44,999 nt of DNA from a virus: the IMG/VR virus record IMGVR_UViG_3300032291_004228, positions 1-44,999 of that record; one strand, written 5' to 3'. Made by a program: the position numbers and the translations under genes. Numbering within the stretch: the first letter of the stretch is position 1; each line of letters opens with the position of its first letter. The notes under the pieces are model-generated. The model was not told the origin of the DNA. It searched no databases and was given only the letters and a program-made list of their open reading frames with translations. Shown here in pieces: positions 7,441 through 13,632 of the stretch.

Positions 7441-7665
7441 TTAAAACTCGCAATAATTTTGACAGCCGCCCGTTGGAACTTTTATTCTAAAATCTGATTG
7501 CCTTTGTTTGCATTTCGGGCAAACTATCAAGACAACAGTATTTGGATTATTTCTAAATTCCGCCTCACCTTTCAGTTTATTTATTTTTTTAACAGCTCTA
7601 ATCATTTGATTAGCCTGTTTTTCAGTTCCTTTTTTTATTCTTTTCAAAGTTCTTTTGCTTAACAT
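7441..7665 (-). CDS. Small zinc-ribbon-like protein, 74 aa
   Basis: A basic N-terminal half (KRTLKRIKKGTEKQ) is followed by two cysteine pairs, CPKC near 50-53 and CQNYC near 68-72, the pattern of a zinc ribbon. DNA or RNA binding is possible. GAGG precedes the ATG, which lies 1 base from the stop of the 38-residue zinc protein. Confidence 0.55.
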   Translation of the reverse strand: MLSKRTLKRIKKGTEKQANQMIRAVKKINKLKGEAEFRNNPNTVVLIVCPKCKQRQSDFRIKVPTGGCQNYCEF

Positions 7666-7666
7666 T

Positions 7667-7783
7667 TTATTCCTCGTTTAATCTTTCAAAACATTCCTCA
7701 CAGCATTCTTTGCCGTCTAATTCAGCGCAGTTAAAGTCGCTGTCTTTTTGTTGATTGCAGATTGTGCAGATATAGATGCTCAT
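7667..7783 (-). CDS. Small Cys-rich protein, 38 aa
   Basis: ATG 7783 overlaps the TGA of the ASCH-like gene (ATGA). The product has CTIC near the N-terminus and C, CC and C further on, six cysteines in 38 residues, consistent with a tiny zinc-binding protein. Followed immediately by the other zinc-ribbon gene. Confidence 0.55.
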   Translation of the reverse strand: MSIYICTICNQQKDSDFNCAELDGKECCEECFERLNEE

Positions 7784-8199
7784 TTCACTACCTCAAAATC
7801 AATTACCCAATTCCATAACTCATCAAACCTTTCCACTCTAATCTCTTTTATTAGCAGCGTTAAGCGTGAGTGTTCTTGTTTCATGTGTTGGGCTGGTTTC
7901 CATTTAAGCTCTGCAATTTTTGCAAGATTATTTATTTCAAAATCTGATTTGTAGAAAATTTCAGAATTGTTGCTTCTAAAATCGGCAAAACTCTCTTTGC
8001 AAAAAATCTTTTGTCCTACTTGGTAGGGGCATTTTCTACTATTTTCTTTTGCTCCATCTCCCCAAATTCCAGTAAAGTTAAATCCCATTTTTACAGGATT
8101 TCTGTCGCTATTTTGCTGAACCTTCACCTCCCTAAATTGCGTTTTATTCCCCGCAATTATCGCTTGCACTTCTTGTGCGTTAAAAATTTTACCTTTCAT
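7780..8199 (-). CDS. ASCH-like (PUA-fold) phage protein
   Basis: A 139-residue protein with the pattern of short phage ASCH-type proteins: an N-terminal IFNAQEVQAIIAGNKTQFRE, a central CPYQVGQKIFCKESF (GDxLWVRE-like), then a KPAQHM segment and LTLLIKEIRVERFDEL at the C-terminus. ASCH domains resemble PUA folds and are thought to bind RNA or modified nucleotides. The start overlaps the end of the preceding gene by 11 bases. Confidence 0.7.
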   Translation of the reverse strand: MKGKIFNAQEVQAIIAGNKTQFREVKVQQNSDRNPVKMGFNFTGIWGDGAKENSRKCPYQVGQKIFCKESFADFRSNNSEIFYKSDFEINNLAKIAELKWKPAQHMKQEHSRLTLLIKEIRVERFDELWNWVIDFEVVK

Positions 8200-8650
8200 T
8201 TTCTACCTCTGGCATAAAAAATTGTTTGTTGTCGCGCATGATGATTAAAAATTCTCTCGCATCTATTTTGTAAATTTTAGGTGAGTTCATACCTTGGCTT
8301 TGTAATTTCCACTTTAAAATACTTTCGCAATCTACAAAACTTTCTAAATAAGTTGCTGTAATTTTATTTTTACCACTTCGGCTTTTGTAATTTACGAGAT
8401 CTTCTTTCTGTAATTTGAAAATACGCTCTGATTCAGCCGCCACATAAATTTTACGAAAATCCTTAGATATTTCTAAAAAATCTTCAATCGTGTTGCTTTC
8501 ACAAGCTGCTTCATCAAAATCATAAAATTTGTGTAAAGGTTCGTATTCCGCAATTTCTTCGGGCGTGTATTTGCATTCAAATTTAACGCCGAACTCTTTC
8601 ATCATGTAAAGAGCCTTGATCGGGCATGTGAAGTATAAGCGTTTAGTCAT
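8189..8650 (-). CDS. Hypothetical protein, 153 aa
   Basis: Not recognised. It begins MTKRLYFTCPIKALYMMKEF and contains an acidic middle and a hydrophobic C-terminal strand region (YKIDAREFLIIMRDN). AGGAGTAAAAAA precedes ATG 8650. It lies 4 bases from the next gene, so it is co-transcribed. Confidence 0.55.
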   Translation of the reverse strand: MTKRLYFTCPIKALYMMKEFGVKFECKYTPEEIAEYEPLHKFYDFDEAACESNTIEDFLEISKDFRKIYVAAESERIFKLQKEDLVNYKSRSGKNKITATYLESFVDCESILKWKLQSQGMNSPKIYKIDAREFLIIMRDNKQFFMPEVENER

Positions 8651-8654
8651 TTTT

Positions 8655-8921
8655 TTACTCCTTATTTGATTTTTCGTTAATTAAGTTAAGAAGTTTTTCC
8701 CACTCCTCTAAAGCTTCTTCCTTTGTGTTACAAGTTGTTGTAAATTCTTGTTTAGCATCACCAAAACTAAAAAAATATTTAGCATTTTCTTTAATTATTG
8801 CTCTTGTCCATAAGAATAACCATTGTTGAATTTCATATTCTGGTTCTTCCTCAATATGTCCGATCCAAGCTGTTTTTCGGCTAATCGCAAAACCATCCAT
8901 TACTTTTATGTATTTAGTCAT
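8655..8921 (-). CDS. Hypothetical protein, 88 aa
   Basis: Not recognised. AGGAGTAAGAA precedes ATG 8921. Aromatic-rich middle (QQWLFLWTRAIIKENAKYFF) and an acidic C-terminal helix (EEALEEWEKLLN). Confidence 0.5.
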   Translation of the reverse strand: MTKYIKVMDGFAISRKTAWIGHIEEEPEYEIQQWLFLWTRAIIKENAKYFFSFGDAKQEFTTTCNTKEEALEEWEKLLNLINEKSNKE

Positions 8922-8954
8922 TTCTTACTCCTTTGTTATTGTTAATTGATTGTC

Positions 8955-9353
8955 TTAAAGCTTAAATTTCTTGATTAAATCAAAATGCTCTTTTTTGTAA
9001 ATTGGTTTAATGAATCCGTTGTCTAACGTGGTATTTTTAAACCAGTCCGAACGAAAAAAACCCACAAAATCATTATTCCAGATCGGCAAATGAATCTCGT
9101 ATTGATTTAGAATTTTGAGTTGAATAGCAAAACTATTTCTAAGATAACCAAGAAGCCCAAGATGATTTTTAGCTATCCGATAGCCTAACCAACCCTCTTC
9201 TTTTGCTTTTTGACATAAATCAGCGTGTGATTTGCAAAAATTATCAATATTCATTTCTACAACTCCCCAAACATCAATTTCTTCATAAGGTGTTGTTGCT
9301 AACGAGTTCCTTTTTTCTACGCCTTTAATAATATCTAACGCGGATCTAGTCAT
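8955..9353 (-). CDS. Hypothetical protein, 132 aa
   Basis: Not recognised. The start overlaps the stop of the replication-organiser-like gene (ATGACTAG) and has GAGGT upstream. Residues 30-60 are Cys/Lys-rich and helical. Translational coupling suggests a function linked to the upstream protein. Confidence 0.5.
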   Translation of the reverse strand: MTRSALDIIKGVEKRNSLATTPYEEIDVWGVVEMNIDNFCKSHADLCQKAKEEGWLGYRIAKNHLGLLGYLRNSFAIQLKILNQYEIHLPIWNNDFVGFFRSDWFKNTTLDNGFIKPIYKKEHFDLIKKFKL

Positions 9354-10008
9354 GTTTTTTTACCTCTAAATTTATTTGTTGATAATCATCTAAAAATCTC
9401 TCTTGGTTTAAAAATACGACTGCTTGGCAGCTTAGGCGGTTGTTTTCATAGCAATTCACTAAATATTTAGCCGCGCCTTCGTAAATCTTTTCTGCGCCGT
9501 GCTTTTTTCTTGCTCTTTCGTATGCAATTAGGGCTGTCTTACGGCTTCCTTTTGCAACAACTTTTCCATCTGAAACTTTTACTGGAGTATAATCTTCCCA
9601 GAATTTTTGGAAATCCTCGGTTAGAGGATTAGATGTTTTTAATTTTAATTCTAATTCTGATTTAGATTCTTCATTAGGGGTTACGCTAGGGGTTAGCTTG
9701 GGGTTAGCTTGGGGTTTTTTAGGGGTTTTTTTACTTTTTGGACGACCTCCTTTGCTTCCATTGTCTCTATTTGCAGTGATTTGCTTTGTTCTCTTTTCAG
9801 CATCTCTTTTAATATTTCCAATGATTGTTGTTGTTACCATTTCAATTGCCAAATCTCCACTTTCCAAAATCTCAAAAGTTTCGTTAAAATGAAAAATTAT
9901 TCTCAAGCATTCCTTCACTTGCTCACCAGTCATTTTGCAAAAATAGCTTTTCCAATAATCCGTGTAAAACGGAAAACCTGCTTTGCTAGTTATTATTTCT
10001 TTTAACAT
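9346..10008 (-). CDS. Replisome-organiser-like protein (DUF6291/DnaD-like)
   Basis: A 220-residue protein with two parts. The N-terminal ~80 residues (FYTDYWKSYFCKMTGEQVKE..., then IKRDAEKRTKQITANRDNG) end in SKGGRPKSKK, the layout of DUF6291-type phage proteins. A Pro/Thr-rich linker (about 88-115, encoded by short ggggttagctt repeats) leads to a C-terminal domain with FWEDYTP, SRKTALIAYERARKKHG and FLNQERF, as in the C-terminal part of many phage replication organisers. It probably recruits host replication proteins to the origin. The iteron-like region directly upstream supports this. Confidence 0.6.
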   Translation of the reverse strand: MLKEIITSKAGFPFYTDYWKSYFCKMTGEQVKECLRIIFHFNETFEILESGDLAIEMVTTTIIGNIKRDAEKRTKQITANRDNGSKGGRPKSKKTPKKPQANPKLTPSVTPNEESKSELELKLKTSNPLTEDFQKFWEDYTPVKVSDGKVVAKGSRKTALIAYERARKKHGAEKIYEGAAKYLVNCYENNRLSCQAVVFLNQERFLDDYQQINLEVKKHD

Positions 10009-10041
10009 AGTTTCTAATTCCTATTTTCTTTTAACTTATCT

Positions 10042-10142
10042 CTTCTTTCTTATATCTTATATCTTATATCTATTAAGGCTTTTGATGGGTTTTAGTGGGT
10101 TATTTTAAAAAACCCAAATTAACCCAAATAACCCAATGGGTT
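10042..10142. other. Iteron-like repeats, candidate replication origin
   Basis: Upstream of the replication-organiser-like gene, TTATATC occurs three times in tandem (about 10049-10071), an easily melted run. It is followed by two TGGGTT sites (10085-10103), then three AACCCA sites at close spacing and a final TGGGTT (10110-10142). Short repeats plus an AT-rich tract next to a replication gene fit a phage origin; an operator array is the alternative. Confidence 0.45.
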
Positions 10143-10331
10143 TTATTCAATAATATTGACTTTAGCCTTCGTCTGTCTATTGCCAGAGCCTTTTAACTCA
10201 ATTTTGTTTTTCTTCAAATAACTCATCAAAGTAGGCATGGTAATTTTAAGAATTTCACACAATTCTCTATTCTTTTTTGTTGAATAAAGTTGCTTTAATT
10301 CCGATTGGGTTATTGTTAATTTTGTTTTCAT
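10143..10331 (-). CDS. Small helix-turn-helix protein, 62 aa
   Basis: Residues 10-42 form a helix-turn-helix: a helix with LKQLYSTKKNRELCEILKI, a turn at TMP, and a recognition helix TLMSYLKKNKI, followed by a basic tail. Likely a DNA-binding regulator or repeat-binding protein; its gene ends at the last TGGGTT repeat. No Shine-Dalgarno sequence. Confidence 0.6.
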   Translation of the reverse strand: MKTKLTITQSELKQLYSTKKNRELCEILKITMPTLMSYLKKNKIELKGSGNRQTKAKVNIIE

Positions 10332-10370
10332 AAAAGTAAAAGTAAAAATTAAATATAGTTAGTCAAGAGA

Positions 10371-10724
10371 TTATTTTGTAAAAATTAAAAAGTTTTTGAT
10401 TAAATTAATTAAATCAAGAAAACGCGGATAAGCTATTTTGAAAATAATTTTAGCAAAATATTTCCGAAGAATTATTCTAACTTTTAACTGGTCAATTTGG
10501 TTTTCTTCAAAATTTATTTCTGATAATTTCTTGCTGGTGATGTATTCGGCTAATCTGATAATTTTCTTTCTGTTGCGGGAATATTCTCGAACTAGTGCGG
10601 TTTTGTCTTTTGCATAAATTAATTGAACCCCACAAACATCGCGCAAGGCTTGATTCATCACCTTTATTTCTTCATGGAGTATTCTGTGCGATAATCTTAA
10701 AAGATTTCCTTGATTGTCTTGCAT
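10371..10724 (-). CDS. Hypothetical basic protein, about 117 aa
   Basis: I place the start at ATG 10724 (AAAGGG seven bases upstream) rather than the GTG at 10763, which lies inside a hairpin. The protein is basic and helical with repeated Arg/Lys/Ile (about 35-117), and has no known motif. Its leader carries the 34-base promoter-like element (10855-10822) and an 8-bp inverted repeat, so it may be separately regulated. Confidence 0.55.
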   Translation of the reverse strand: MQDNQGNLLRLSHRILHEEIKVMNQALRDVCGVQLIYAKDKTALVREYSRNRKKIIRLAEYITSKKLSEINFEENQIDQLKVRIILRKYFAKIIFKIAYPRFLDLINLIKNFLIFTK

Positions 10725-10746
10725 AATGTGCCCTTTGTAGTTTGGC

Positions 10747-10774
10747 GCTAGGAACAAGGGCACTCATTCCTAGC
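10747..10774. promoter_or_regulatory. Inverted repeat in the leader of the 10.4 kb gene
   Basis: GCTAGGAA (10747-10754) and TTCCTAGC (10767-10774) are perfect 8-base arms around a 12-base loop that contains GGGCAC. The related gtgccc/gggcac word occurs at 10728, 10756 and 10801. No T-run follows on either strand, so it is more likely an operator or leader hairpin than a terminator. Confidence 0.5.
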
Positions 10775-10821
10775 ATAAAAAAGAAACAAAATTAATCTCT
10801 GTGCCCTGATGATTAATTTCT

Positions 10822-10855
10822 TTCACCACTCTCAACCTTTTTTTACAAAAGTCAA
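10822..10855 (-). promoter_or_regulatory. 34-base promoter-like element, copy 1
   Basis: On the - strand: TTGACTTTT, nine variable bases, then GGTTGAGAGTGGTGAA. The same two blocks at the same spacing occur at 13317-13284. A TTGACT box is present, but the expected -10 position reads AGAGTG, unlike sigma70. It may be a promoter needing a phage or alternative factor. It reads toward the gene at 10371-10724. Confidence 0.55.
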
Positions 10856-10872
10856 GAAACCGAATTGCATTA

Positions 10873-10892
10873 GGTGATTATATACTTAACAC
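10873..10892 (+). repeat. 20-base element, copy A
   Basis: ggtgattatatacttaacac occurs here, inverted at 12969-12950, and again at 38419-38438. Copies A and B point inward toward the BstA-like gene and its convergent neighbour. The element contains TATACT on one strand and TATAAT on the other, so promoter function is possible; a recombinase site is the alternative. Confidence 0.75.
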
Positions 10893-10902
10893 ATAAAAAG
10901 AT

Positions 10903-10931
10903 TTGACTAGTAATTTATTAGGTGTTTAATT
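10903..10931 (+). promoter_or_regulatory. Possible promoter for the BstA-like gene
   Basis: TTGACT (10903-10908) is followed after 17 bases by TTAATT, a weak -10. The -35 and adjoining bases match the HNH promoter at 656. A 20-base near-palindrome follows at once. Confidence 0.35.
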
Positions 10932-10950
10932 AATGTTATTCGCAACATTA
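10931..10950. promoter_or_regulatory. Operator-like inverted repeat
   Basis: TAATGTT (10931-10937) and AACATTA (10944-10950) form 7-base arms around ATTCGC, immediately downstream of the possible promoter. This is the size and position of a repressor operator. Confidence 0.45.
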
Positions 10951-10979
10951 TTTAACTGCCTAAATTATGAATTTACTAA

Positions 10980-11053
10980 AACAAAAATATCGCGGGGTCT
11001 AGCGATAGTAAAATCAAGGCTCTAGAAGCAAAAATGAACAAAAATATCGCGGG
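10980..11053 (+). repeat. 17-base direct repeat spanning the BstA-like start codon
   Basis: aacaaaaatatcgcggg is found at 10980-10996 and again at 11037-11053, starting directly after the ATG at 11034. The first copy lies in an 11-codon ORF (ATG 10966) that ends at TAG. In characterised BstA systems an anti-bstA DNA element spans the gene start; this repeat is in the equivalent place, but homology is not shown. Confidence 0.6.
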
Positions 11054-12062
11054 CGGCGTGACTATTCAAACCGAATTAGTTTTTGAAGTAGAGGTAGAAA
11101 AAGAAATTAACGGAATCCAGATGGGTGTTCTTAAGGGGGGAACTCCTTATTTAACGCAAACAGGATTAGCAAAGCTTTGCGGCATTCCAAGAAAAACAAT
11201 ATATAACATCGACCAAGAATTAAACACAGCAACACAAGGTAAAACCAAAGAACGCGCCGACAAACTCAGAGATTTGCTGAAAAGCCAAGATTATATTGAA
11301 CAAGATTTGTTCATAAAAATTAGAAATGGCGCAGATGCCTACAACGCTTATCCAGATAGTGTTTGTATGGCTCTTTTGGAATATTTCGCTTTTGAAGAGA
11401 ATCGTAAGGAGGCTTTAAATAGCTACAGATTGCTTGCTAGATCATCTTTTCGAGCATATATCTATAATCTTGTTGGCTACACCCAAGATACAAAGCGACT
11501 AGATGAATGGAAATATTTTCTAGATAGAGTTGATATAAATTTTGATGCCGTTCCTCATGGTTATTTTAGTATTTTTAAGGAAATTTCAGGTCTCACAGTT
11601 TCGTTGATAAAAAACAAAATTATGATAGACGATAGCACTATTCCTGACTTGAGTGTTGGCTCAACTTGGGGAAGATATTGGACAGAACACGACTTATCAA
11701 AAGAATTCGGCGACAGAATAAAATACAATCATAATTATCCAGATTATTACCCTCAGGCATTATCAAACCCTCAAGAAGCTTGGTGCTATCCTAATGATGC
11801 TCTAGCTTTGTTTAGATCATGGTTCACTGCTGAGTATATTTTCAATAAATTCCCAGCTTATCTATTAAGCAAAGTAAAACAGTTAAAACTCACTCACGAA
11901 CATAAAAATAAAATTTTGGAAGCGGTGAGGCCAAAGGAGATACAAGGGCAAACTGAGAATAACAAAATGATCGAAGCTATCCGACGAGATACTTTGGATT
12001 TAGAGAATCCAAATTTTGAAAAGAAGCTGGAAAAAATTTCTTTCGGAAAGAAAGGGAATTAG
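11034..12062 (+). CDS. KilA-N/P63C-type phage protein, possibly BstA-like
   Basis: A 342-residue protein, the only + strand gene in this part of the leftward arm. Residues 40-70 include a helix-turn-helix-like segment (TQTGLAKLCGIPRKTIYNID). The middle (about 120-150) has YRLLARSSFRAYIYNLVGYTQ, resembling the hinge region of P63C-type proteins, and the C-terminal half is rich in Trp, Tyr and Pro (GRYWTEHDL, PDYYPQAL, WCYPNDALALFRSWF). This overall plan resembles BstA, a prophage abortive-infection protein, and related KilA-N regulators. I cannot confirm the family by eye. The repeat at its start and the flanking inverted 20-base elements support a self-contained superinfection-exclusion or regulatory cassette. 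Confidence 0.5.
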   Translation: MNKNIAGGVTIQTELVFEVEVEKEINGIQMGVLKGGTPYLTQTGLAKLCGIPRKTIYNIDQELNTATQGKTKERADKLRDLLKSQDYIEQDLFIKIRNGADAYNAYPDSVCMALLEYFAFEENRKEALNSYRLLARSSFRAYIYNLVGYTQDTKRLDEWKYFLDRVDINFDAVPHGYFSIFKEISGLTVSLIKNKIMIDDSTIPDLSVGSTWGRYWTEHDLSKEFGDRIKYNHNYPDYYPQALSNPQEAWCYPNDALALFRSWFTAEYIFNKFPAYLLSKVKQLKLTHEHKNKILEAVRPKEIQGQTENNKMIEAIRRDTLDLENPNFEKKLEKISFGKKGN

Positions 12063-12065
12063 ATT

Positions 12066-12863
12066 TTATTCGCTCGGGTCAAAAATATCTTCCTTGTAAA
12101 GCTTTGTGATTTTGTATTCTCTAGGTATATCTTGGATATAAGATACTTCTACATCTACTATGTAAGCTAAGTCTTGCCATTGTTTATTCGGAAAGGACGC
12201 ATTGTAAGAAGTGGCAACAGATTTTTCGTGATCGTTTAAAAAGACCACTTTTCTTGGTTTTTTATCAATTTTTTCAATAATAGCTTTGTCAGTAGTTTTT
12301 TGTTTAACAAAAGCGGCATTCGCCCAATACATCACCTCTCTATAAAGAATTTTCGGATCTTCGTCTATCCCTTCAAGATACTTTCTGATTTTGTTTTGAA
12401 TCGCATTCGATTCAAGAGAATCAACCTTTAAAATTGGGCATAGAACGATGTTGTTATCGCCCTTAACTTCAATGTTTATGTTGCTTCCATTGTCATTTGC
12501 GGTTTGCGATACAAATTCTGATAATTCTAAGCAATCATTTTTTGTTAGATTGTACTCAATTTTATCTTTCGTGCCGCGAAAATAATCATAAACATTTTTT
12601 AGATAAGAACCAAATCTTAGAATTGAATTCAAATCGTTGAGAAGCGGCATTACAGCAGGCAGCAATTCCGCGTAAATACAACCAGTTTCAAGTTTGGAAA
12701 TGTATAATTTTCTGTCTGTTTTGTGATAATCAAATTTATCGCTTTTTCTCAGGAAGCTATCGTATTGACGAGCTAACGCATTCAAAGACAGCGTGAGTTG
12801 GTTAAGCTCAACAGGTTTGTTATTCTCTATTTTTATTGATAGTTTAAGCTGCTGTCCTTCCAT
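12066..12863 (-). CDS. Unknown protein convergent with the BstA-like gene, 265 aa
   Basis: Not recognised with certainty. An N-terminal region (1-60) with LKLSIKIENN and LNQLTLSLNALARQYDSFL, then LYISKLETGCIYAELLP near 70-86, followed by a charged middle. A second beta-rich half carries IEVKGDNNIVLCPIL and ends DVEVSYIQDIPREYK. Proteins of this general shape are found as orphan genes in phages and defence islands. It ends only 3 bases from the BstA-like gene, tail to tail, with no terminator between them, and lies inside the same pair of inverted 20-base elements. Confidence 0.55.
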   Translation of the reverse strand: MEGQQLKLSIKIENNKPVELNQLTLSLNALARQYDSFLRKSDKFDYHKTDRKLYISKLETGCIYAELLPAVMPLLNDLNSILRFGSYLKNVYDYFRGTKDKIEYNLTKNDCLELSEFVSQTANDNGSNINIEVKGDNNIVLCPILKVDSLESNAIQNKIRKYLEGIDEDPKILYREVMYWANAAFVKQKTTDKAIIEKIDKKPRKVVFLNDHEKSVATSYNASFPNKQWQDLAYIVDVEVSYIQDIPREYKITKLYKEDIFDPSE

Positions 12864-12949
12864 TTGATTTTTTTTAAATTCAAGTTTTTAAGCAAAAAAA
12901 ATAATTTACTAAAAGATTTTAACAAACTTTTTTATTTTATTTCTAATCT

Positions 12950-12969
12950 GTGTTAAGTATATAATCACC
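12950..12969 (-). repeat. 20-base element, copy B (inverted)
   Basis: The reverse complement of ggtgattatatacttaacac; the match to copy A extends one more base. It lies 87 bases upstream of ATG 12863 and points toward that gene. Confidence 0.75.
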
Positions 12970-13005
12970 GCTGGTGCGATCCTTTCAGAGTCGTTCGGAG
13001 GCACT

Positions 13006-13144
13006 ATTTATCACTTAGCCCTATGCCCTTTCTCGCTCAAGCCCTACAACTGGCACATAGCAAGATTCGAACTTGCCCCAATTGAGCTTGGTTTCCATTT
13101 GATTATGCCCCTCAGTAAAAAAGACATAGGGCTAAGTGATAAAT
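13006..13144. repeat. Perfect 20-base inverted repeat
   Basis: Arms 13006-13025 (atttatcacttagccctatg) and 13125-13144 are exact reverse complements separated by 99 bases. The loop contains the tRNA-like segment. It is read as a central stem of the structured RNA. Confidence 0.85.
13051..13110 (-). tRNA. tRNA-like segment (truncated or degenerate)
   Basis: On the - strand GCAAG-TTCGAAT-CTTGC (13076-13060) is a perfect T arm, followed by TATGT and GCCA; GCATA (13108-13104) can pair with TATGT. Only about 27 bases separate the possible acceptor strand from the T arm, too few for D and anticodon arms. It is a tRNA mimic or remnant rather than a working tRNA. Confidence 0.35.
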
Positions 13145-13283
13145 TATTCCCCGCCTTTGCGTGCGGGGCTTGTCCTTTCGGAATTTAAGAAAGCCTAATT
13201 TTTCAGCTTTCCCGCTATTTCTAGCTATTTTTCGTTCACTTGCTCATTTAAAGAGGAGGCTTGATCTGCCCCGAACGAGTTGC

Positions 13284-13317
13284 TTCACCACTCTCAACCC
13301 CTATTTCTAAAAGTCAA
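13284..13317 (-). promoter_or_regulatory. 34-base promoter-like element, copy 2
   Basis: TTGACTTTT, nine variable bases and GGTTGAGAGTGGTGAA, as at 10855-10822. It ends six bases before the closing stem of the structured RNA, so the RNA would start at or near 13280. Confidence 0.55.
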
Positions 13318-13318
13318 C

Positions 13319-13495
13319 TTATTTTAAATATTCTTTTTCCCAAGTGTCTTTGATTACTAAGCTTAGTTTTTGAAAATCTATTTCTTCACCCAAATAATAA
13401 TTTTTTGGACTTTCTTTATAGAAGATCAATTTTATTAAAAACAGAAATGCAGTTATTACAATCAATAGTTTAATTTTTATTAAAAAAATTTTCAT
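13319..13495 (-). CDS. Small membrane protein, 58 aa
   Basis: ATG 13495 overlaps the TGA of the preceding small gene (ATGA), which makes it a better start than the upstream TTG at 13501. Residues 2-25 form one hydrophobic helix (FLIKIKLLIVITAFLFLIKL); the rest is soluble and charged. Function unknown. Confidence 0.5.
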   Translation of the reverse strand: MKIFLIKIKLLIVITAFLFLIKLIFYKESPKNYYLGEEIDFQKLSLVIKDTWEKEYLK

Positions 13496-13629
13496 AGGCA
13501 AAGAATTTTTATTAAATAAATACCCCAGACTCCAATTGTAATTAGAGTTGTGAAAATAATAGCAAATGCCGCCATTAATACTGGTCTTTCAAAAATATAT
13601 TTTTCAAAATTGAATTGTTTTTGCTTCAT
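13492..13629 (-). CDS. Small membrane protein, 45 aa
   Basis: AGGAGTAAAA precedes ATG 13629. One hydrophobic segment covers residues 18-45 (LMAAFAIIFTTLITIGVWGI). Translationally coupled to the next membrane protein. Function unknown. Confidence 0.55.
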   Translation of the reverse strand: MKQKQFNFEKYIFERPVLMAAFAIIFTTLITIGVWGIYLIKILCL

Positions 13630-13632
13630 TTT

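Larger units (their letters stand above)
12970..13290 (-). ncRNA. Structured RNA of about 300 nt with tRNA-like segment
   Basis: No gene fits this interval. A closing stem joins TCGTTCGGAGGCA (12991-13003) to TGCCCCGAACGA (13267-13278), 12 pairs with one bulge. Inside, 13006-13025 and 13125-13144 are perfect 20-base inverted arms. On the - strand there are small stems capped by GAAA: GCTA-GAAA-TAGC and TCC-GAAA-GGA, plus CCCCGC/GCGGGG at 13149-13168. GAAA loops on the - strand fix the orientation. The promoter-like element 13317-13284 reads directly into the closing stem. I know no named RNA with this layout. Confidence 0.6.

Noticed and set aside
10747-10774. Rho-independent terminator
   Set aside because: The stem is strong but is not followed by a T run on either strand.
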